A stretch of 64,000 bases of DNA, taken from contig NZ_JADKPT010000018.1 of assembly GCF_015351595.1 (NCBI RefSeq), forward strand, positions 1-64,000, written 5' to 3'. Each line of letters opens with the position of its first letter. Position 1 is the stretch's first letter. Below are positions 1 through 6,995 of this stretch, piece after piece. The stretch is from Flavobacterium sp. LC2016-12. Lineage in GTDB: Bacteria; Bacteroidota; Bacteroidia; Flavobacteriales; Flavobacteriaceae. Under the pieces are notes generated by a model. That model was not told the origin of the DNA, did not search any database, and saw only the letters and a program-made list of their open reading frames with translations. The position numbers and the translations under genes are program-made.

Positions 1-37
1 AACATTCCTTTTATTTTTGAATGTTTTAGTCTTTCAT

Positions 38-316
38 TTAAAAAGTCCCGGGTTGTCCTTCATTTTTATCATATTCACCTTCAAGGCCAATAGATTCCAA
101 TTCTTCCCAGTCATTTTCATCGTATTCAGAATCCATGTCATATGAAAGATTTTCTTCCAAATCTCCAAGTTCCAGATTATAATGGTTGCTGGCAGTCAAT
201 TCGGCCACGAAAGCATTATCTAAATAATCGTCATAATTTAATAACAATTGCTCTTCATAATATGTAATATCATCTATAGGTTCCTCAGACGAAAAAAAAT
301 AATTTTCAGATTTCAT
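38..316 (-). CDS. Small, highly acidic hypothetical protein
   Basis: Unrecognised 92-residue protein. I count 28 Asp/Glu against only 2 Lys, with Tyr-rich acidic clusters through the whole chain and no signal peptide or membrane segment. The composition fits a soluble, possibly disordered protein. The ATG at 316-314 is the only sensible start. It lies downstream of, and on the same strand as, the small gene at 363-641 (gap 46 bp), so the two may be co-transcribed. No function is assigned; that it is a real gene is inferred from the uninterrupted frame and biased composition. Confidence 0.55.
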   Translation of the reverse strand: MKSENYFFSSEEPIDDITYYEEQLLLNYDDYLDNAFVAELTASNHYNLELGDLEENLSYDMDSEYDENDWEELESIGLEGEYDKNEGQPGTF

Positions 317-362
317 ATAAATAAGTTTAAAGTTAGTGCTTTGTCAGCAAACTATTTTTTAA

Positions 363-641
363 TTAGACAGATTGCGAAACTTCCTGTTCAGGTTTTTCAA
401 AACTTGCTATTCCTGATTTTAAGACGTCTTTATATTTTGCAAGGCCTATTCCTGCTATAGGCACAGCTAATGATCCAATTATAGAAGCAGCCTGCGTATG
501 GCCAGTTTTATTTAAATAAGAAGATAAGAGTATAGATCCAAGTGCGCCTGCAAGAATCAATTCTCCGGGAATATCTTTTATTTTGTTCTCTATAAGTTCT
601 CTAATATCTTCGAGGTTTTCCTGATTAATTAAGTTTTCCAT
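363..641 (-). CDS. Small hypothetical protein with hydrophobic segments
   Basis: Unrecognised 92-residue protein. The first 27 residues are charged and predicted helical; residues 28-70 form two Gly/Ala/Ile-rich hydrophobic stretches (around LILAGALGSILLSSYL and AASIIGSLAVPIAGIGLA), followed by a Lys/Glu tail. It could be a small two-helix membrane or membrane-associated protein. It precedes the acidic protein gene on the same strand. No catalytic motif is visible. Confidence 0.55.
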   Translation of the reverse strand: MENLINQENLEDIRELIENKIKDIPGELILAGALGSILLSSYLNKTGHTQAASIIGSLAVPIAGIGLAKYKDVLKSGIASFEKPEQEVSQSV

Positions 642-835
642 ATGTTTTTATTTAAGTTTAATAACTTTATAAAATAAAATTACCTGTTTAGTAATAGATC
701 ATTTTATATAATATATTAGGTGTAATTATATAATTCACAGTAGATTTAATTGTCAGAAATAAAAGTTAACCAATTTAATTCGCTTTTTTAGACCGTTTAA
801 CAGTAAAGTACTTTTTTTGTATTTTAATGTTTTTA

Positions 836-857
836 AAATATACTTTTTAGTATATTT
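836..857. promoter_or_regulatory. 22-bp palindromic operator, copy 1 (tetR promoter)
   Basis: The perfect inverted repeat AAATATACT-TTTT-AGTATATTT lies 22 bp before the tetR ATG. Its right arm includes a Bacteroidota -7 element, TATATTTG (851-858), so a bound repressor would cover the promoter. The same 22 bp recur at 1486-1507, upstream of the SDR gene. This points to autoregulation by the adjacent TetR protein (inference). Confidence 0.8.
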
Positions 858-879
858 GTACTCTAATTTAGAAATTACA

Positions 880-1470
880 ATGCTAACAAAGGCAGAAAGA
901 ACAAAACAATTTATACTAGAAACTGCGGTGCCAATATACAATGAGAAAGGGATTGCAGGAGCAAATATTGATGATGTACTGGAAGCAACAAAACTCACAA
1001 AGGGATGTCTTTATGGTCATTTTGATGGTAAAGATGATTTGTCGGAACAAGTTATTGATTTAGCGCTTAAAATGGTTTCGGATAAAATTAGAGCAGAAGT
1101 TTACAAAGGAAAAACGACTAAAGATAAAATATTTGCCTTTTTAGATTTTTATAAAAATCCTTTTGAAACGTTTATTTCTGGAGGATGTCCGATATTTAAT
1201 ACTGCTGTACAAGTGGACGATAACTACCCGGTTATAAAGGAAAAAGTTGCAAAAGTGTTCAAAATTGGCCAACAGGAATTGACTGCTTTGCTTCAGTATG
1301 GAATTGATAATGGGGAATTTTCAAAGGCCCTTGATCCTGTAGTTTTTGCCTTTAAATTAGTTGCTTCAGTTGAAGGAGGCATTGTAATGTGTAGGGTTAT
1401 GGACACGGCAAAACCAATGCAAGGTCTTATTAAAAGCTTAAAATTAGAATTAGAACAATATACAGTATAA
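880..1470 (+). CDS. TetR/AcrR-family transcriptional repressor
   Basis: A 196-residue TetR-family regulator. An N-terminal TetR helix-turn-helix spans about residues 3-60 (core ..IDDVLEATKLTKGCLYGHF..); the C-terminal ligand domain resembles the LmrA/YxaF-type branch. I start at the ATG at 880, because a longer frame from a TTG at 817 would run through the operator and -7 element. It lies immediately upstream of an SDR and an MDR oxidoreductase, and the same palindrome precedes both transcription units. The likely role is to repress itself and the two oxidoreductases until a small reactive or aromatic compound binds. The ligand is unknown. Confidence 0.9.
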   Translation: MLTKAERTKQFILETAVPIYNEKGIAGANIDDVLEATKLTKGCLYGHFDGKDDLSEQVIDLALKMVSDKIRAEVYKGKTTKDKIFAFLDFYKNPFETFISGGCPIFNTAVQVDDNYPVIKEKVAKVFKIGQQELTALLQYGIDNGEFSKALDPVVFAFKLVASVEGGIVMCRVMDTAKPMQGLIKSLKLELEQYTV

Positions 1471-1485
1471 CTTTTTTTTACTATA

Positions 1486-1507
1486 AAATATACTTTTTAG
1501 TATATTT
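1486..1507. promoter_or_regulatory. 22-bp palindromic operator, copy 2 (SDR-MDR operon)
   Basis: An exact copy of the palindrome at 836-857, 71 bp before the SDR start and 15 bp after the tetR stop. Here the right arm runs into TATATTTA, a one-base variant of the -7 element. A further half-site, AGTATA, occurs at 1523-1528. It is most simply a second binding site for the adjacent TetR protein, controlling the downstream oxidoreductases. Confidence 0.78.
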
Positions 1508-1578
1508 AAAAATAGGCTAAAAAGTATAAAAAAAAATATTCAGGTTATTCCTGTTACTAATGCAAAACAATTTAAATT

Positions 1579-2343
1579 ATGACTATTGAAGGAAAAACGA
1601 TTTTAATTACCGGAGGTGGTTCTGGAATTGGTTTAGAATCTGCGAAACAATTTTTAGCCGAAGGTGCGAGAGTAATTATCACGGGAAGAAATCAGGATAA
1701 ATTAGAGGCGGCGAAAAAGTTACTTCCATCAGTAATCATTATAAAAAGCGATGTCGAAAACCCTGATGATTCAAAAGTACTTTTTGATACAGTAGTTTCT
1801 TTAGGCGGAATAGATATTTTGTACAATAATGCAGGCGTTGGAAGCCCGGCGCTTAATCTCGGAATTAAAAATGACCAAATTTTGAAGAATGCGATTTACG
1901 AAATGAATATTAACTATTTTGGAGTTTTAAGACTGAATAATCTTTTTATGGATATGTTGAAGTCAGGAAAAGAAAGTGCAATAATAAATACAACTTCAAT
2001 TTTGAGTATTGTACCGGCTTTGGAAGAACCTACTTATTCGGCAACTAAAACAGCCTTGAGTTTTTATACCAGAACACTTAGAAAGAATTTAGAAATTTTA
2101 GGTAGTAAGGTTAAAGTATTTGAGTTGCTTCCTCCTGTTGTAGCGACAGAAATGACGGCCCAAAGAAAGGATAAGAAAATGACTCCGGAACAGTTGGTAA
2201 AAGAATTAATTACCGCTATTAAAAAGGATCGATATACCATTCGCGTAGGCGATACAAAACTGCTATATATGGTGAGCAGGTTTTTTCCACAACTGGCTTT
2301 CAATTTGGTAAACCCTAAGAAGATTTACACAGGTCTAAAGTAA
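1579..2343 (+). CDS. SDR-family NAD(P)-dependent oxidoreductase
   Basis: A 254-residue classical short-chain dehydrogenase/reductase. The cofactor motif TGGGSGIG is at residues 11-18, NNAG at 83-86, and the catalytic Ser140-Tyr153-Lys157 set (YSATK) has normal spacing. Length is typical. The Arg-rich segment after the first strand (TGRN) suggests NADPH preference (inference). It is followed 24 bp later by an MDR oxidoreductase and preceded by the TetR operator, so the two enzymes are probably induced together, perhaps to reduce reactive carbonyls or quinones. The substrate cannot be read from sequence. Confidence 0.88.
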   Translation: MTIEGKTILITGGGSGIGLESAKQFLAEGARVIITGRNQDKLEAAKKLLPSVIIIKSDVENPDDSKVLFDTVVSLGGIDILYNNAGVGSPALNLGIKNDQILKNAIYEMNINYFGVLRLNNLFMDMLKSGKESAIINTTSILSIVPALEEPTYSATKTALSFYTRTLRKNLEILGSKVKVFELLPPVVATEMTAQRKDKKMTPEQLVKELITAIKKDRYTIRVGDTKLLYMVSRFFPQLAFNLVNPKKIYTGLK

Positions 2344-2367
2344 TAAGTAAAACTCAAAATCGATAAA

Positions 2368-3369
2368 ATGAAAGCATTTGTCATTAATAAATATAATAAA
2401 AAAGGAAGTTTGCAACTTGCCGAAATGCCTGTTCCTGAAGTAAAAGACAGTGATGTTTTGGTTGATGTTTACGCAGCAGGAGTCAATCTTTTAGATTCTA
2501 AAATAAAAACGGGCGAGTTTAAACTCATCCTGCCATACAAATTGCCATTAATTTTAGGACATGATGTAGCAGGAATTGTTGTAAAAGTTGGAAAAAATGT
2601 AAAAAAGTTTAAAGTTGGTGATGAAGTCTACGCTCGGCCGGCAGATCATCGCATTGGTACATTTGCGGAGTTTATTGCAATCGATGAAAGAGATGTTGCG
2701 CTTAAACCTAAAAATATTTCGATGGAAGAGGCAGCCTCTATCCCATTAGTGGCTTTAACGGCTTGGCAGGTCTTGGTTGAAAGGGCACAAATTAAAAAAG
2801 GAGAAAAAGTATTTATTCAGGCAGGTTCGGGAGGGGTGGGAACAATTGCAATTCAGTTAGCAAAATATTTTGGGGCAACAGTCGCTATTACTGCAAGTGC
2901 AAAAAGTTTTGATTTACTAACAGAACTTGGAGCTGATCTTATTATTGATTATAAAAATAGCGATTTCGAAAATAGACTGAGTAATTACGATGTTGTTTTG
3001 AATAGTCAGGATCAAAAAACACTTGAAAAGTCTTTAAGGATATTAAAATCGGGCGGAAAACTCATTTCGATTTCGGGTCCGCCAACACCTGATTTTGCTA
3101 AAGAAATTAAAGCTCCCTGGTTCGTAAAAATAATTCTTTCTTTACTAAGTTCAGGTATTCGAAAAAGAGCCAAAAATAAAAATGTCGATTATTCTTTTTT
3201 ATTTATGAGAGCAGATGGACAGCAATTAAGCGAAATTACCTCACTTATAGAAGCAAAAATAATAAAACCAACAGTTGATAAAGTCTTTTCTTTTCAGGAG
3301 ACAAATGAAGCTTTATCTTATGTAGAAAGCGGGCGAGCCAAAGGAAAAGTTGTTATTAAGGTCAAATAA
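2368..3369 (+). CDS. Zinc-free MDR / quinone-oxidoreductase-like NADP-dependent oxidoreductase
   Basis: A 333-residue medium-chain reductase. The N-terminal GroES-like fold carries GHDVAG (residues 64-69) and VGDEVYARP; the Rossmann motif AGSGGVG is at 152-158. The structural-zinc cysteine cluster of alcohol dehydrogenases is absent, placing it in the quinone reductase/enoyl reductase-like branch. It sits 24 bp after the SDR gene and presumably shares its TetR-controlled transcript. The likely reaction is NADPH-dependent reduction of quinones or alpha,beta-unsaturated carbonyls. Confidence 0.87.
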   Translation: MKAFVINKYNKKGSLQLAEMPVPEVKDSDVLVDVYAAGVNLLDSKIKTGEFKLILPYKLPLILGHDVAGIVVKVGKNVKKFKVGDEVYARPADHRIGTFAEFIAIDERDVALKPKNISMEEAASIPLVALTAWQVLVERAQIKKGEKVFIQAGSGGVGTIAIQLAKYFGATVAITASAKSFDLLTELGADLIIDYKNSDFENRLSNYDVVLNSQDQKTLEKSLRILKSGGKLISISGPPTPDFAKEIKAPWFVKIILSLLSSGIRKRAKNKNVDYSFLFMRADGQQLSEITSLIEAKIIKPTVDKVFSFQETNEALSYVESGRAKGKVVIKVK

Positions 3370-3671
3370 AAGTTTTTTAAAAGATTGATGATAAACTTCC
3401 AATTTGAAATGAGTATCTAATTTACAAATAGTTATAAATGGAATTTTGTGATTTCATTCATTGTGGCCCTATTTGTAATTTAAAGGAAAATCAATTATGA
3501 TTTGAATTTGGGAATGGGACTTAACTGATTTAGACCATAGCCAAATACTTGTTTTGAATTGGAATTGTTTATTATATCTAAAATTTTTTTTTTATTTTAA
3601 ATATAAGTGATTCTTTTTCAGTATGGTACTATTAATTGTCTTACATTTACGCTCAACAAATAATTATTAAT
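3370..3671. other. Intergenic leader before the cold-shock gene
   Basis: About 300 bp without a convincing gene. The half nearest the csp gene is very AT-rich with long T and A runs. A 20-codon Cys-containing ORF begins near 3438 but has nothing to support it. Part of this stretch may be a long untranslated leader, as in other cold-shock mRNAs; I could not identify a consensus promoter or a clear hairpin. Confidence 0.4.
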
Positions 3672-3863
3672 ATGCAAGAAGGTACAGTAAAATTCTTTAA
3701 TGAAGAAAAAGGTTTTGGATTTATAACACCAAAAAATGGAGGAAGTGAAATCTTTGTTCATGTTTCTGGTCTATCAGAAAATATTCGTGAGAATGATGAA
3801 GTACGTTACGACGTAGCAGAAGGTAAAAAAGGACCTAATGCAGTAAATGTAGTTGTAGCTTAA
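3672..3863 (+). CDS. Cold-shock domain protein
   Basis: A 63-residue CspA-type OB-fold nucleic-acid chaperone. RNP1 (KGFGFI, residues 13-18) and RNP2 (IFVHV, 27-31) are intact, with the standard MQEGTVKFFN opening. The ATG at 3672 matches the family N-terminus; an upstream in-frame start at 3636 would add 12 unrelated residues. It binds single-stranded RNA/DNA to melt structure at low temperature or during growth transitions. It is monocistronic, with a hairpin terminator directly after it. Confidence 0.95.
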   Translation: MQEGTVKFFNEEKGFGFITPKNGGSEIFVHVSGLSENIRENDEVRYDVAEGKKGPNAVNVVVA

Positions 3864-3887
3864 TACTACTTCTCTACAAAAAGTATA

Positions 3888-3918
3888 AAGCATCCGCCTA
3901 TGGCCGATGCTTTTTTTT
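3888..3918 (+). terminator. Intrinsic terminator after csp
   Basis: A stem of AAGCATC pairing with GATGCTT, extended by CC/GG and interrupted by one mismatch, followed by a T run. It lies 25 bp after the csp stop. Confidence 0.8.
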
Positions 3919-4114
3919 ATACCCAAAATTAATTTTATTTAGTGGGTCTGGTACTGTAAATAAGGCTGCTTTGTTTTAAGAGTAAATAATCTATAATAAA
4001 TTTAACTCACTAATGATTGATTGAGACAAATCTCATTTTTATTGAGTCAATACCCTTCAGTAAAATAATAGACATTTATAAAGTTTAAAAATAACCCCAA
4101 TTTAATTCTTATAA

Positions 4115-4936
4115 ATGCATTTTAGATATCTATTTCTTTGTTTGATTTTCTTTTCAATCCAATCCAATTCACAAATTTTAGAACCTAAAAAGAATTTCCG
4201 CGCAGCAGATTCATTGTTGAAAGAACCTAGTTTTTCTGTCCATAAAGACAACTATTTTTTAACAGGTGTTCCTTTGGATGAACCCATCGATCGCAACTCT
4301 GCAGATGTGAAGTACCAAATAAGCTTTAAATTGCGACTGAAATCAAAACCTTTATGGGGTGGTTTTTTTCCTTATTTAATGTATACTCAAAAAGCCTTTT
4401 GGGATATTTATGCGAGTTCAAAACCATTTGCAGAAATTAATTTTAATCCCGGAGTGGCTGTAGTTCGTCCATTTTATTTAAAAGGAGGAAGATTGACTTA
4501 TGGAACGATTTCATTAGAACACGAATCAAACGGAAGGGATTCGATCTATTCGAGAACCTGGAATATGCTTGCTTTTTCTTTAAAATCACAAATTTCGCCA
4601 AGATGGATTGTCGGATTGAGAGGATGGATTCCGCTAGTGGATAAAGAAGATAATCCTGAACTTACTAAATATGTAGGTTACGGTGAAGCAAGTGCAACTT
4701 ATCAGATACAACCCGGAAGATGGAGTGCCGATATTCTTTTTAGAAAGGGAAGTGGTCTTATTAATTATGGTTCTCTACAAACGCAATTAAATTGGAGGCC
4801 TTATAAAAATGAGAATTATTATCTCACCCTTCAATGGTTTATAGGTTATACTGAAAGTTTAATCGACTATCAGGAACACAAAAATATGATCCGGATTGGA
4901 TTTACCATTAAACCTGAAAATATGGGTATTTTTTAG
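4115..4936 (+). CDS. pldA: Outer-membrane phospholipase A (OMPLA family)
   Basis: A 273-residue protein with a signal peptide (cleavage near Ser19-Gln20) and a beta-barrel body rich in alternating aromatic strands. The family signature is clear: H136-E-S138-N-G-R followed by SRTWN with N150. This reproduces the His-Ser-Asn catalytic triad of E. coli PldA, including the 14-residue His-to-Asn spacing. It hydrolyses acyl chains of phospholipids misplaced in the outer leaflet of the outer membrane. It stands alone, with a strong terminator behind it. Confidence 0.9.
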   Translation: MHFRYLFLCLIFFSIQSNSQILEPKKNFRAADSLLKEPSFSVHKDNYFLTGVPLDEPIDRNSADVKYQISFKLRLKSKPLWGGFFPYLMYTQKAFWDIYASSKPFAEINFNPGVAVVRPFYLKGGRLTYGTISLEHESNGRDSIYSRTWNMLAFSLKSQISPRWIVGLRGWIPLVDKEDNPELTKYVGYGEASATYQIQPGRWSADILFRKGSGLINYGSLQTQLNWRPYKNENYYLTLQWFIGYTESLIDYQEHKNMIRIGFTIKPENMGIF

Positions 4937-4971
4937 AATAAAATATTCGGATTTTGCCCAATTAGATTCCC

Positions 4972-5002
4972 AAAAAGCCACTCAATTGAGTGGCTTTTTT
5001 TT
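4972..5002 (+). terminator. Intrinsic terminator after pldA
   Basis: A perfect 20-bp inverted repeat (4976-4995, arms AGCCACTCAA/TTGAGTGGCT) flanked by A and T runs, 40 bp after the stop codon. Confidence 0.9.
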
Positions 5003-5262
5003 ATGTGCTAAATACCATTTTTTTTAGTTACTTACAAAAAGATCAAGGTTCCTGATTTTTTAACCTGACACTTTTTCTCTTAGAATTGATATAGAGTTGA
5101 TGTTAAGATTACAAAATTTTAAAATTATATTTTTCCTATTAGATAATTTTGGTATAAAAAATTCAGTTCTTTGTACTCATGGCTTATTAAGAGAATCTTC
5201 GGCTATCAACGTGAATACAATATTATTCTGACCATTGAGTTAAGACTAATGATTATATTAGG

Positions 5263-5784
5263 ATGGACAATAAAAAATTTATACTAAGTTTAAAAAAAGG
5301 TAATGAAGCTTCTTTCAAAGAGGCTTATCTGCAGTACTACGATAAACTGATAAATATTGCCAAACGCTTTAATTTCACCGTCCTTACCCCACAAGATTTT
5401 GTTCAGGAGACTTTTTTGCGATTATACAATAAAAGGGAATTGCTTAATGAAGATGTTTTGTTTGATAAACAATTATTTACGATCTGTAAGAACATCATCA
5501 TTAATCATGTTAACCGTGAGAATAAAATAATACAACTTGATCCTTCGCAAGTTGAAATGGTGGATGAAACTGTAGAAACTGGTGTTTTTGAAGAGAGAAG
5601 AGAAAAATTACACAGCTTTATAAATCAGCTTCCTGAGCAACAGCAAAAAATATTTACTTTACATAAACTGGAAAACCTTAGCTATAAGGAGATTGCGGCT
5701 ATGACGGATCTTTCTGAAAAGACCATTGCCAATCATATTTATCTTGCCAGTAAATTTATTCGAAAAAAAATAGAAGATCGTTAG
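5263..5784 (+). CDS. ECF-family RNA polymerase sigma factor (FecI-like)
   Basis: A 173-residue extracytoplasmic-function sigma factor. Region 2 occupies about residues 8-75 (including ..TPQDFVQETFLRLY..) and region 4 about 110-165 with the helix-turn-helix NLSYKEIAAMTDLSEKTI. It heads a cassette with a FecR anti-sigma factor, an STN-bearing TonB receptor and a DUF4249 lipoprotein. It is therefore expected to be released when the receptor binds its ligand and to transcribe this or related loci. Confidence 0.93.
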   Translation: MDNKKFILSLKKGNEASFKEAYLQYYDKLINIAKRFNFTVLTPQDFVQETFLRLYNKRELLNEDVLFDKQLFTICKNIIINHVNRENKIIQLDPSQVEMVDETVETGVFEERREKLHSFINQLPEQQQKIFTLHKLENLSYKEIAAMTDLSEKTIANHIYLASKFIRKKIEDR

Positions 5785-5830
5785 GAACTTTTTTGTTCTC
5801 GTTTGTTATATATAAAAACGGAACATAAAA

Positions 5831-6070
5831 ATGAAAATTGAATCTTATAAAACTGACGTTAAAACGAAAGAAGATGCAAACTTTATTGTACTTCTTTTGC
5901 AATTCGTTATTTCTGATTGTAAAATGAATTTTCATTTGGAAGATCAAAATCATATTTTAAAAATTGAAACCAGCAGGGACATTAAAGAATTAGTGTATGG
6001 TGTTTTCAATAAGCAGGGTTTTTATTGTCAAAAACTAAACACTCCAAAGACATGGATGAAAAAAGAATAG
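5831..6070 (+). CDS. Small protein between ECF sigma and FecR
   Basis: A 79-residue protein whose last 19 bases overlap the fecR start, implying translational coupling. The pattern (..KTKEDANFIVLLLQFVISDCKMNFHLEDQNHILKIE.. then ..FNKQGFYCQKL) resembles small ferredoxin-like or heavy-metal-associated (HMA-like) beta-alpha-beta proteins, but the CxxC metal motif is absent. There is no signal peptide. Its place inside a sigma/anti-sigma pair suggests a regulatory or accessory role (inference). It could also be an unrelated small protein that merely shares the transcript. Confidence 0.6.
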   Translation: MKIESYKTDVKTKEDANFIVLLLQFVISDCKMNFHLEDQNHILKIETSRDIKELVYGVFNKQGFYCQKLNTPKTWMKKE

Positions 6071-6897
6071 AAGAAGAATTGAAAAAAGTATGGGGAGAAA
6101 CTCCTATTTCACATTCTAATGATACAAAGGAAGCTTCCTGGGAGAAATTTCAATCTGAAGCATTTCCTGTGAAAAAACAGAAATTCAAAACCTGGCGTTA
6201 TTATGCAGCTGCCGCAGCAATTTTAATTTTTGGACTTACAGGAACGGGAATTTATTTTAACAGCAGCCCTCTACAAGATACTATTTATATGGCTTCAAAT
6301 GTTGTTGAAAATACTACTTCAAAAGTAAAAACTGTTTTATTACCCGATAATTCCAGCGTTGAATTAAGCCCTAATTCTAAAATTGTTTATGCGAATAATT
6401 TTGAAAGCAACAGAAAAATTGAAATTGAAGGAGAAGCTTATTTTAAAGTTAAAAAAGATAAGAAACATCCTTTTCAGGTTTTCTGTAATGAGACTACGAC
6501 AACAGTATTAGGAACATCTTTTACTGTAACCGGACAAGATGAAGATGGTGTAATAGTAAACCTTTATGAAGGAAGTGTTCAGATGAATGTAAAAGGACAA
6601 ACCCAAAAATGGATACTGAAACCAGGAGAAAAATTTACTTACGGAAATAAAATAGCTTCGGTAATAGAATTCAACAGATTTATGGATTTTGATAACGAAA
6701 AACTAACAGTTGTTAGCGATTATATCGAAGCTAATTATGGATATAAAATGATAATTCCGCAGGAATATAGCAACCAGCGTATTACAGTTAGAATCAATAA
6801 AAAAGAAGATTTAAAAACAATTGTGCAATTACTATCAGAAATGTATAACCTAAACTTTGAAATAAATGATGAATTAAAGCAAATAACTTTTCGATAG
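6052..6897 (+). CDS. FecR-family anti-sigma factor
   Basis: A 281-residue single-pass inner-membrane regulator. A cytoplasmic sigma-binding segment (1-47) is followed by one transmembrane helix at about 49-68, a periplasmic FecR domain (about 85-180, LLPDNSSVELSPNSKIVYANNF then EGEAYFKVKKDKKHPF) and a C-terminal DUF4974 module (about 215-281). The ATG at 6052 (MDEKRIEEEL) is preferred to one at 6025 because it gives the normal family N-terminus. It should hold the upstream ECF sigma inactive until signalled by the STN domain of the downstream receptor. Confidence 0.93.
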   Translation: MDEKRIEEELKKVWGETPISHSNDTKEASWEKFQSEAFPVKKQKFKTWRYYAAAAAILIFGLTGTGIYFNSSPLQDTIYMASNVVENTTSKVKTVLLPDNSSVELSPNSKIVYANNFESNRKIEIEGEAYFKVKKDKKHPFQVFCNETTTTVLGTSFTVTGQDEDGVIVNLYEGSVQMNVKGQTQKWILKPGEKFTYGNKIASVIEFNRFMDFDNEKLTVVSDYIEANYGYKMIIPQEYSNQRITVRINKKEDLKTIVQLLSEMYNLNFEINDELKQITFR

Positions 6898-6995
6898 AAA
6901 AGAAAAGGATGCAAGCCGCGAAACTACACATCCTCCTCATAATCAGGGTAGCAAAGAGCTAGCCCATTTAATATTATTCAAAAATACAAAATTTC

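Noticed and set aside
817..879. Longer N-terminus for the TetR regulator from a TTG at 817
   Set aside because: It would be encoded across the operator and -7 element and has no resemblance to TetR N-termini; ATG 880 fits the family.
3438..3500. A 20-codon Cys-containing ORF upstream of the cold-shock gene
   Set aside because: Too short, no initiation context, and composition not clearly protein-like.
3990..4060. Small hairpins around GATTGAGACAAATCTCA in the csp-pldA gap
   Set aside because: Weak, AT-rich pairing without a T tract; no basis for a regulatory call.
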